A DNA stretch of 14,130 nt from an uncultured Clostridia bacterium (lineage in GTDB: Bacteria > Bacillota > Clostridia > Oscillospirales > Acutalibacteraceae): assembly GCA_937888485.1 (NCBI GenBank), contig CALAQQ010000152.1, forward strand, positions 1-14,130, read 5' to 3'. Positions 4,368 through 11,065 of this stretch are shown here, in pieces. The position numbers were made by a program, and so were the translations under genes. Below the pieces are notes generated by a model. That model was not told the DNA's origin and ran no database searches. It saw nothing but the letters and a program-made list of their open reading frames with translations. Position 1 is the first letter of the stretch. Every line of letters begins with the position of its first letter.

Positions 4368-7061
4368 TTAGCCTAACTTTGCAATACTTTCCTTAAGCAT
4401 CGCAATCTTTTCTGCATATTTTGCAGCCTGTTCACGCTGAGCGGCAACAACATTTGCAGGAGCTTTTGCAACAAAGTTTTCATTTGAAAGCTTGTTGTTT
4501 ACAAAGTCGAGGTCTTTCTGTACTGCGGCAAGTTCCTTGTTGAGTCTTGCTTTTTCAGCTTCAAAATCAACAAGTTCACCCATGGGAATATAAATCTTTG
4601 CATCCTGAGTAACGATGCAAACAGCACCGTCGATTTCGAATGCATCAGCAATTCCCACCTCTGATGCGCTTGCAAGCTTCTGCATGAATACGCCGCCCTG
4701 CTCAAAGGTTGCTTTATAAGATGTTGCAATATAAACCTTTGCCTTCTTTGAGGGAGGTACATTCATTTCCGCTCTGCGGTTACGGATTGCACGGACAGCA
4801 GTCATGATTCTTTCCATTTCAGCTTCTTCAGCTGTGAATGAAAGAGCTTCATCGAATTCAGGCCATGCGGAAATCATGATTGATTCGCCATCATGGGGAA
4901 TTGTCTGCCATATTTCTTCAGTGATGAAAGGCATAAAGGGATGGAGAAGCTTGAGAATCTTATCCATAACCCAGACAAGAACCTGCTTTGCACCCTGTGC
5001 TTCAGCACCGCCCTTCTGGAGACGGATTTTTGCAATTTCAATATACCAGTCGCAGAAAACATCCCAGATAAAGTCATAAAGCTTTGCAATTGCAATTCCG
5101 AGTTCGAATTTTTCGAGATTATCGGTAACGTCTTTTGCAAGTTTATTAACAAGGCTGATAACCCACTTGTCTTCAAGAGCGAGTTCAGCGGGAAGCTCAC
5201 AGGGAATTTCGTCATCGCCGATATTCATAAGAATGAATCTGGATGCATTCCAGAGCTTGTTTGCAAAGTTACGGCTTGCGCTTACCTTTTCATCGGAGAA
5301 ACGCATGTCGTTTCCGGGGCTGTTACCTGTTGCAAGAGTAAGTCTGAGAGCATCAGCACCGTACTGGTCAATAATTTCAAGAGGATCAATACCGTTACCG
5401 AGTGACTTCGACATCTTTCTGCCGAGAGCATCTCTTACAAGACCGTGGATAAGAACGGTATTAAACGGTACTTGACCTGTATATTCAAGAGCTGAGAATA
5501 TCATACGGCTTACCCAGAAACCGATAATATCATAACCTGTAACAAGTGTGCTTGTGGGATAATAATGCTTGAGGTCTGTTGTTTCTTCGGGCCAGCCGAG
5601 AGTTGAAAACGGCCAGAGTGCCGATGAGAACCAGGTGTCAAGGGTATCTTCATCCTGAGCAACGTTCTTGCTTGCACAATGAGGACAAACATCAATATCA
5701 GTTTTTGAAACCATTGTCGCGCCGCAGTCTGCACAGTACCATGCAGGAATACGGTGACCCCACCAGAGCTGACGTGAGATACACCAGTCACGGGTGCCTC
5801 TCATCCAGTTCATATAGTTCTTCGTGAAACGTTCGGGAACGAATACTGTTTCGCCTTTTTCAACAGCTTCAATTGCAGGCTTTGCAAGAGGTTCCATGCG
5901 TACAAACCACTGCTTTGAAACCATGGGTTCAATGCTTGTATGGCAACGGTAGCAAGTACCTACTTCGTGCTTGATTGGTTCGATATATTTTATATATCCG
6001 CCGGCTTCAAGGTCTGCAAGAATAGCTTTTCTTGCTTCAAGAGTTGTCATGCCTGCATATTTTCCGCAGTCAAGAACTTCGGGTTCATCAGGTGCTGCCT
6101 TGCCGCTTGCAACAAGTTCATCGTATGCAGCCTTATCTGCTGCACCTGTCATATAACCGTCATAGGTAAAGGTTCTTACCATAGGCAGATTGTGTCTTAA
6201 ACCAACCTCAAAGTCGTTAGGGTCATGAGCAGGAGTGATTTTAACAACACCTGTTCCTTTTGTCATATCTGCGTGTTCATCGCAAACAATGGGAATTTCC
6301 TTATTGATAAGAGGAAGAATTACATGACAGCCATGAAGATGTGCATATCTCTCATCGTCAGCATTGATTGCAACAGCAGTATCGCCGAGCATAGTTTCGG
6401 GACGGGTTGTTGCAAGTTCAAGCTGCTCGCCTGTTTCCTTAACGGTATAAAGCAAATGCCAGAAATTACTGTCCTGTTCGCTGTATTCAACTTCGGCATC
6501 GGAAATCGATGTGATACAATAGGGGCACCAGTTAACCATTCTGTTGCCTCTGTAAATAAGGTCTTTTTCATAAAGTCTGACAAAAACTTCACGAACTGCC
6601 TTGCTGCATCCTTCGTCAAGGGTGAATCTTTCTCTTTCCCAGTCGCAGGATGAACCGAGTTTCTTAAGCTGTTCAATTATTCTTCCGCCATACTTTTCTT
6701 TCCAATCCCATGCACGGACAAGGAAACCTTCTCTTCCGAGGTCCTCCTTGGTAAGACCGTCAGCCTTCATTGCTTCAACAATCTTTGCTTCGGTTGCGAT
6801 TGATGCATGGTCTGTGCCGGGAAGCCAAAGAGTATCAAAGCCCTGCATTCTTCTCCAACGGATAAGAATATCCTGGAGAGTATTGTCAAGGGCATGACCC
6901 ATGTGAAGCTGACCGGTAATATTGGGAGGCGGAATTACGATAGTATAAGGCTTTTTGTCAGGTTCGTTTTTGGCATGGAAATAGTTTCCCTTAAGCCAAT
7001 AGTCATAAATACGGTCCTCAACGTTTTTAGGATCGTACTGCTTGGCAAGCTCTTTTGCCAT
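4368..7061 (-). CDS. valS: Valine--tRNA ligase
   Basis: Class I aminoacyl-tRNA synthetase of 897 residues that charges tRNA-Val in the cytoplasm. Seen in order: PPPNITGQLHMGHAL with the HIGH-type signature at 53-56; the editing (CP1) domain with TTRPETMLGDTAV (about 218-230) and GTGVVKITPAHDPNDF; Cys pairs typical of zinc sites (CYRCH about 370, CADCG about 443, CPHC 459-462); KMSKS at 549-553; an anticodon-binding helical domain (DKWVISLVNKLA onward, then LHPFMPFITEEIWQ); and a C-terminal coiled-coil arm (EKARLNKELAAVQ to the end) characteristic of ValRS. The start is the ATG at 7061, with an AAAGGA site upstream and the typical beginning ELAKQYDPKNVEDRIYDYW. An upstream in-frame extension would translate the T-box leader and is not credible. 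Expression is set by that leader. Confidence 0.98.
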   Translation of the reverse strand: MAKELAKQYDPKNVEDRIYDYWLKGNYFHAKNEPDKKPYTIVIPPPNITGQLHMGHALDNTLQDILIRWRRMQGFDTLWLPGTDHASIATEAKIVEAMKADGLTKEDLGREGFLVRAWDWKEKYGGRIIEQLKKLGSSCDWERERFTLDEGCSKAVREVFVRLYEKDLIYRGNRMVNWCPYCITSISDAEVEYSEQDSNFWHLLYTVKETGEQLELATTRPETMLGDTAVAINADDERYAHLHGCHVILPLINKEIPIVCDEHADMTKGTGVVKITPAHDPNDFEVGLRHNLPMVRTFTYDGYMTGAADKAAYDELVASGKAAPDEPEVLDCGKYAGMTTLEARKAILADLEAGGYIKYIEPIKHEVGTCYRCHTSIEPMVSKQWFVRMEPLAKPAIEAVEKGETVFVPERFTKNYMNWMRGTRDWCISRQLWWGHRIPAWYCADCGATMVSKTDIDVCPHCASKNVAQDEDTLDTWFSSALWPFSTLGWPEETTDLKHYYPTSTLVTGYDIIGFWVSRMIFSALEYTGQVPFNTVLIHGLVRDALGRKMSKSLGNGIDPLEIIDQYGADALRLTLATGNSPGNDMRFSDEKVSASRNFANKLWNASRFILMNIGDDEIPCELPAELALEDKWVISLVNKLAKDVTDNLEKFELGIAIAKLYDFIWDVFCDWYIEIAKIRLQKGGAEAQGAKQVLVWVMDKILKLLHPFMPFITEEIWQTIPHDGESIMISAWPEFDEALSFTAEEAEMERIMTAVRAIRNRRAEMNVPPSKKAKVYIATSYKATFEQGGVFMQKLASASEVGIADAFEIDGAVCIVTQDAKIYIPMGELVDFEAEKARLNKELAAVQKDLDFVNNKLSNENFVAKAPANVVAAQREQAAKYAEKIAMLKESIAKLG

Positions 7062-7095
7062 TTTTATCAATCCTTTCTCAATATGTGAGACAAAT

Positions 7096-7134
7096 AAAAA
7101 ACCCGTCTCACAGATAATAATCAATGAGACGAGT
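7096..7134 (-). terminator. T-box terminator hairpin of the valS leader
   Basis: On the minus strand CTCGTCTCA (7133-7125) pairs with TGAGACGGG (7110-7102, one G-U pair) and is followed by six Ts (7101-7096). Its 5' arm is also the 3' arm of the antiterminator (GAG of the T-box with CTC), so the two folds exclude each other. Confidence 0.88.
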
Positions 7135-7366
7135 ATAAATTCTACCCGCGGTACCACTCAAATTGCGCATTCGCGCCGCCTTCAGACTCTGACAAGTCCT
7201 TTGCATTAACGCAGCTTCACGGAAGGGTTCTACTTGCAATTTGCTTTCTTCCCTTCGGCTCGGGGGCTACAACCGTCATACGCTGTTCATCGGCTCACAC
7301 CGACCGCCGACTCTCTGAGAACGCACCTTATGCCGTCCTCCCCGTCAAAACCTTTATTATAAAATT
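7096..7366 (-). promoter_or_regulatory. Valine T-box riboswitch leader
   Basis: About 270 bases of minus-strand leader between a strong promoter and valS. The T-box core GAGTGGTACCGCG lies at 7159-7147. Its UGGU would pair with a tRNA 3' end ACCA, matching the discriminator A of tRNA-Val. Stem I begins with GGGGAGG (7343-7337) and closes with CCCCC (7266-7262). It contains an AGAGAG motif and a GTGTGAGCC segment typical of the distal Stem I loops. Just before the closing strand the bases GTTGTAG (7273-7267) hold two Val codons, GUU and GUA; GUA at 7270-7268 is the better-placed specifier, but I cannot fix the register without folding. Uncharged tRNA-Val would stabilise the antiterminator and let RNA polymerase read into valS. 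This explains the whole 348-base gap between valS and the hydrolase gene. Confidence 0.93.
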
Positions 7367-7372
7367 TGAATT

Positions 7373-7401
7373 ATTTTATCATATATCAATAATATTGTCA
7401 A
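7373..7401 (-). promoter_or_regulatory. Sigma-A promoter of the valS T-box transcript
   Basis: A perfect -35 TTGACA (7401-7396), a 17-base spacer, and TAAAAT (7378-7373) preceded by TG in the extended -10 position. Start is predicted near 7366. It begins nine bases after the stop codon of the hydrolase gene. Confidence 0.85.
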
Positions 7402-7409
7402 TATATTTT

Positions 7410-8243
7410 TTATGCATCAATGCCGTAAAACTCAAGCAATTTAGGGTTGATAACGGTATCCGTAAAATCAAAACAAGAGCTGTGGCCTCCGCCGATTATC
7501 ATAAGCTCCTGTGCACCTTCGATTGAACGGGTTATCTTTTTGGAATGCCAGCGCTGAATCATGTCGTGTTCACCGTAAATGTTGAAAACGGGAACTTTTA
7601 TTGCCGAAATATCTTCAAAAGTAAGGCTCGGCTGACCGACCATCATCCCCTTTATATCTCTGCGGATTTTGGTTTCTTCATCGCCCTTTATCCATGCTTC
7701 AACACAGAGAACAATATACTGATATGTTATCTGAATCTGGTCAAAGGTGTTTGTTCCCCATGTGTTGATATTCGAACCCATAACAACAAGCGACTTTACT
7801 CTGTCCTGATGAGCGAGAGTGAAAACAAAACCAAGATTTCCTCCGTCGCTGAATCCGAAAATATGCGTTTTTTCAACTCCGAGGTAATCAAGAAGCTTCA
7901 CAAGGTCTTCAGCCATGGTTTCGAAGTTCATTGTTCCTTCTTTCCAGCCCGAATTACCCGTACCTCTGGGAGAAACGGTTATAACCTTGAAATGCTTTGA
8001 CATTTCGGGAAGAATGCTTCCGTCAAGGCTGTGCATATCTCCGCCGTTGGGAGGCAACAAAAGAAGTGCTTCTGCGTTCATATCGCCGTAAATTCCGTAT
8101 TCGATTTTAACATCACCGCAGTCAACAAAACCATATTCCTTCATTTCGGGAACTCCCCCTTCTGTTGCAAATGAAACAGGTGCGAAACTCATCAGCATTG
8201 AAACGATAAGCAAGAATGAAATTATTCTTAAGTTTGTTTTCAT
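7410..8243 (-). CDS. Secreted alpha/beta-fold hydrolase
   Basis: A 277-residue protein with a Sec signal peptide: a Lys/Arg-containing start, the hydrophobic stretch ISFLLIVSMLMSF, and a likely cut after SFA at about residue 26. The mature part is an alpha/beta hydrolase: oxyanion-side LLPPNGG (about 62-68), SPRGTGNSG, nucleophile elbow GFSDG with Ser132, acid Asp227 in YGEHD, and His254 in GGGHSS. It resembles small esterases or peptidases of the prolyl-aminopeptidase type; the substrate cannot be named. With no LPXTG or lipobox it is probably released or loosely held outside the cell. The ATG at 8243 is chosen for its AAGGAG nine bases upstream and the signal peptide; a longer in-frame start at 8423 lies inside the divergent flippase gene. 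No terminator separates it from the valS promoter. Confidence 0.9.
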   Translation of the reverse strand: MKTNLRIISFLLIVSMLMSFAPVSFATEGGVPEMKEYGFVDCGDVKIEYGIYGDMNAEALLLLPPNGGDMHSLDGSILPEMSKHFKVITVSPRGTGNSGWKEGTMNFETMAEDLVKLLDYLGVEKTHIFGFSDGGNLGFVFTLAHQDRVKSLVVMGSNINTWGTNTFDQIQITYQYIVLCVEAWIKGDEETKIRRDIKGMMVGQPSLTFEDISAIKVPVFNIYGEHDMIQRWHSKKITRSIEGAQELMIIGGGHSSCFDFTDTVINPKLLEFYGIDA

Positions 8244-8264
8244 CAAAATCATCTCCTTGGTTTT

Positions 8265-8292
8265 ATTATACCATATTAAAATTTTCCTGCAA
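8265..8292 (-). promoter_or_regulatory. Extended -10 promoter for the hydrolase
   Basis: On the minus strand a perfect TATAAT (8270-8265) is preceded by TGG, giving the extended -10 form TGnTATAAT. A weak -35, TTGCAG (8292-8287), lies 16 bases further upstream. The promoter sits in the 58-base divergent gap, and its -35 overlaps the plus-strand ribosome-binding site (AAGGTG, 8291-8296) of the flippase gene. Confidence 0.6.
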
Positions 8293-8301
8293 GGTGAAAA
8301 A

Positions 8302-9708
8302 ATGAAAAATACAAGCATAATTATCAAACACACATTAATCATGACTGCAGTAAACCTCATAATGCGTTCTGTCAGTGTTGCTTTCAATGCGTATCTGACC
8401 AACAGAATCGGTTCGGCAGGCATCGGTCTTTTTCAGCTTGTTATGAGCGTGTATTCGCTTGCTGTTACATTTTCAAGCGCAGGCATAAGACTTGCAACAA
8501 CAAGAATCACCGTTGAAATCAACACCAAAGACAATCATGACATCGGAAAATCTCTTGCTCTTTGTATTATTTATGCCGGGTTTGTAGGCTCATTGGTCGG
8601 GTTGTTTCTTCTTGTTTTTTCAGATTTGATATCATCAGGGTGGATAGGAAACACCGAGACAGCCCATTCTCTGAAAATACTCTCTCTGAGTCTGCCGTTT
8701 GTTTCAATGTCATCTGCACTCGGCGGTTATTTTACCGCAATCGAAAAAACACCGCAATTTTCATTCATACAAATGCTTGAACAATGCGCAAAAATTATAA
8801 TTACTGTTTTTCTGATTGGAAAGATGTCGGATTCAGTTACGGCAATAGTTATGGGTATGACTGCTGCCGAAATTATTTCATGCTCGCTGTCAACGGTTTT
8901 AAACAGGATATGCCGAAAGGTAAAAAACAATAAACCGCCGATACATTTCACAAAATTTCTGCGTATTGCCATCCCCGACGCTGCGGGTTCATGTGCAAGA
9001 AGTGTTTTACTCACTGCAGAGCATCTTATGATTCCGAAAGGCTTTGAAAAATCAGGTTCAGACAGCAAAAAAGCCTTATCTGCCTACGGAAATATTCACG
9101 CCATGGCACTGCCTCTTCTCTTATATCCGTGTGCACTTATTACGTCATTCTCGGCACTTCTGATTCCCGAAATTGCAGCAAGAAACGAAATCGGAGACAG
9201 AGAAGGAATAAACCGTTCAGCAACAAGAACATTGAAAAGAACGCTTTTTTATTCCGTTTTTTGCGCTGTTTTCTGTTATGCATTTGCGCCGTCAATTTCC
9301 AATATCGTTTATAAAACAGACGAAGCGGTGAAGTACATAAGAATACTCGCACCGCTTGTTCCGATAATGTATCTCGACACTGTAACCGACGGACTGCTGA
9401 AAGGTCTTGACCTGCAGATTTATTCCATGCGTTACAATATCATTGATTCTCTTTTGTGTGTTACCCTGGTTCGCTTCCTGCTTCCTGTGTACTCTGTTAA
9501 AGGATATATTTTTATTCTTTATGCAAGCGAAATGATTAACTTCTTTTTAAGCTTCAACAAACTGATTTCTGTTTGTGATATCAGAGTTTTTCAAGGACTT
9601 TCAAGAGATAGTTCCATGTTCTTTCGGTGGAAGAAATGCTCAGCTTTTCGCAAGGAGTATGAATATCAAAAATATCCGGGCCGAAAGAAACACAATCAAG
9701 CCCTTTGA
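8302..9708 (+). CDS. SpoVB/MurJ-like polysaccharide or lipid flippase
   Basis: A 468-residue polytopic membrane protein with about 12 hydrophobic segments, of the MOP (MATE-like) flippase superfamily. The N-terminal half carries the SpoVB-type pattern: an Arg-containing first helix, NRIGSAGIGLFQLVMSVYSL, then a second helix with SAGIRLATTRI. The family moves lipid-linked sugars or lipid II across the membrane; SpoVB is needed for spore cortex synthesis. It could equally be a general oligosaccharide flippase. The ATG at 8302 is chosen for AAGGTG five bases upstream; the in-frame ATG at 8257 has no ribosome-binding site. It is the only convincing plus-strand gene. I could not locate its promoter, which probably lies within the first codons of the divergent hydrolase. 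The last 43 codons are a charged tail that overlaps the 3' end of pepD on the other strand. Confidence 0.85.
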   Translation: MKNTSIIIKHTLIMTAVNLIMRSVSVAFNAYLTNRIGSAGIGLFQLVMSVYSLAVTFSSAGIRLATTRITVEINTKDNHDIGKSLALCIIYAGFVGSLVGLFLLVFSDLISSGWIGNTETAHSLKILSLSLPFVSMSSALGGYFTAIEKTPQFSFIQMLEQCAKIIITVFLIGKMSDSVTAIVMGMTAAEIISCSLSTVLNRICRKVKNNKPPIHFTKFLRIAIPDAAGSCARSVLLTAEHLMIPKGFEKSGSDSKKALSAYGNIHAMALPLLLYPCALITSFSALLIPEIAARNEIGDREGINRSATRTLKRTLFYSVFCAVFCYAFAPSISNIVYKTDEAVKYIRILAPLVPIMYLDTVTDGLLKGLDLQIYSMRYNIIDSLLCVTLVRFLLPVYSVKGYIFILYASEMINFFLSFNKLISVCDIRVFQGLSRDSSMFFRWKKCSAFRKEYEYQKYPGRKKHNQAL

Positions 9709-11008
9709 TTTTTCCGCAGAAAAGTCCGCATTCAAGACCTGCATGAATTGCAGTAACAGTCATTTCTTTTCCGAACATATCCTTATATATTTTAGCCATC
9801 ATATCACGCAAAACGGAATCCTTTTTATATTCCCATGCGGGATAAGGACAACGGAATTTAATTGATGCTGAATGTTTTTCAGATAAATTTTTCAGTCTGT
9901 CACAAAGCTTATCTTTTTCACTGTCAACTCCGCTTCTGACTGAAAAACTGCAATTGAACACACCGTCGGAATGCTTCATAATACCAAGATTCAGTGAGGT
10001 TTCAACAAGCCCCTCCATATTCTTGCTCATTGCAATAACACCGCTCGGGAGGTCGTTAAGAAGAGAGATAACAGCCTTTGTTGAATCATCGGTCATACAC
10101 TTGTCAGAATTTTCAATTTTACTGATTGATATCTCTGCATCGGGATCGGTATCCTTGATTTCATTGCAAATATCTCTTCCGATTTTATTGATGACGGAAA
10201 CAATATCATCGGCTGATGAAACGACACAGAACGATGAACGGGTTATTGCATTATCGGCAGTACCCCCTCCGATATCTATGATATTGAAATCAATTTCTTT
10301 TTTCAGTCTTGCAAGAAGTTCACCGATTATTTTGTTTGAATTACGGTAGCAGTTATGAATTTCCGCACCCGAATGTCCGCCGTGGAGATCTGAAACGGTT
10401 ACTTCATAAACAGGATTTGTATTTTCTGTATAATCAACACTCAATCCGATTTCCGCTCTCACTCCTCCTGCACAGCTCACCCATAAAGTGCCCTCCGCTT
10501 CAGAGTCGAGATTCAACATTCGTTTACCTTTCAAAACGGAACAATCTATTCCGTTTGCGCCGGTCATTCCGACTTCTTCATCGGATGTAAAAACAACCTC
10601 AAGGGGCGGATGGATTATATCATCGCTGTCAAGAAGCGCAAGTCCCATTGCAACGGCAATTCCGTCGTCACCGCCGAGAGTTGTTCCCTTTGCAAAGAGA
10701 AAATCTCCGTCAACACAGAGTTCAAGACCGTCGGTTTCAAAATTTATATCGCAGTTTTCATCCTTCTCCCATACCATATCAAGATGCCCTTGAATGATAA
10801 CGGGTTCGGTTGAATTGCTGTTCACGGCATCCTTGAAAATAATGATATTGCCCGAATCATCGGTAACATATTTCATGTTTCTCTGTTTTGCAAAGTCAGC
10901 ACAGTAGTTTCTTATCTTTTCCGTATCTCCCGACCCTCTCGGAATAGCGGAAATTGCTTCAAAATATGCAAAAACCTTTTCAGGTTTTAATCCTTTCAGA
11001 ATATTCAT
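9581..11008 (-). CDS. pepD: Xaa-His dipeptidase (M20 family)
   Basis: Cytoplasmic two-metal peptidase of 475 residues (Escherichia coli PepD has 485) that cleaves dipeptides such as Xaa-His and carnosine. Metal and catalytic residues are in place: His75 and Asp77 in GHLDMVW, Asp114 in TTLGGDDGIAVA, Glu144 and Glu145 in TSDEEVGMTGA, Asp168 in LNLDSE, and His450 in DIHTPCEKLS near the end. The long insertion domain between the two halves of the catalytic domain (about 180-370) separates PepD from shorter M20 enzymes. The ATG at 11008 has AAGGTG five bases upstream. It lies 57 bases after the mannosidase, with a hairpin between, so it may be a separate unit or receive read-through. The 3' end overlaps the flippase gene by 128 bases, so no terminator lies between the two converging genes. 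Confidence 0.95.
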   Translation of the reverse strand: MNILKGLKPEKVFAYFEAISAIPRGSGDTEKIRNYCADFAKQRNMKYVTDDSGNIIIFKDAVNSNSTEPVIIQGHLDMVWEKDENCDINFETDGLELCVDGDFLFAKGTTLGGDDGIAVAMGLALLDSDDIIHPPLEVVFTSDEEVGMTGANGIDCSVLKGKRMLNLDSEAEGTLWVSCAGGVRAEIGLSVDYTENTNPVYEVTVSDLHGGHSGAEIHNCYRNSNKIIGELLARLKKEIDFNIIDIGGGTADNAITRSSFCVVSSADDIVSVINKIGRDICNEIKDTDPDAEISISKIENSDKCMTDDSTKAVISLLNDLPSGVIAMSKNMEGLVETSLNLGIMKHSDGVFNCSFSVRSGVDSEKDKLCDRLKNLSEKHSASIKFRCPYPAWEYKKDSVLRDMMAKIYKDMFGKEMTVTAIHAGLECGLFCGKIKGLDCVSFGPDIFDIHTPCEKLSISSTERTWNYLLKVLEKL

Positions 11009-11030
11009 TTAATCACCTTATAAACACTTC

Positions 11031-11061
11031 AAAAACCCGAACTCCTCAGAATTCGGGTTTT
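11031..11061 (-). terminator. Hairpin terminator after the mannosidase
   Basis: A 10-base-pair perfect stem (11032-11041 with 11052-11061, AAAACCCGAA / TTCGGGTTTT) and a 10-base loop. It starts four bases after the mannosidase stop and ends in five Ts on the minus strand. The pepD ribosome-binding site starts 12 bases beyond. The A/T ends make the stem work on either strand. Confidence 0.7.
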
Positions 11062-11065
11062 AATA

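Noticed and set aside
4893..5405. A 170-codon plus-strand frame, with others at 6225-6653, 9954-10349 and 7545-8000
   Set aside because: All are antisense shadows of valS, pepD or the hydrolase, whose reading frames carry complete catalytic motifs.
7062..7157. In-frame N-terminal extension of valS
   Set aside because: It would translate the T-box core and terminator; the ATG at 7061 has a ribosome-binding site and gives the normal ValRS start.
7381..7406. AT-rich near-palindrome around the valS -35
   Set aside because: Arms match over only about six A/T bases; with this base composition it is expected by chance and is explained by the promoter.
8254..8282. Plus-strand TAAAAT at 8277-8282 as the flippase promoter
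   Set aside because: No -35 at usable spacing and transcription would start only a few bases before the ribosome-binding site.
8244..8423. Longer start for the hydrolase with an extra hydrophobic segment
   Set aside because: It overlaps the start of the divergent flippase, includes the promoter and ribosome-binding site, and would bury the clear signal peptide beginning at 8243.
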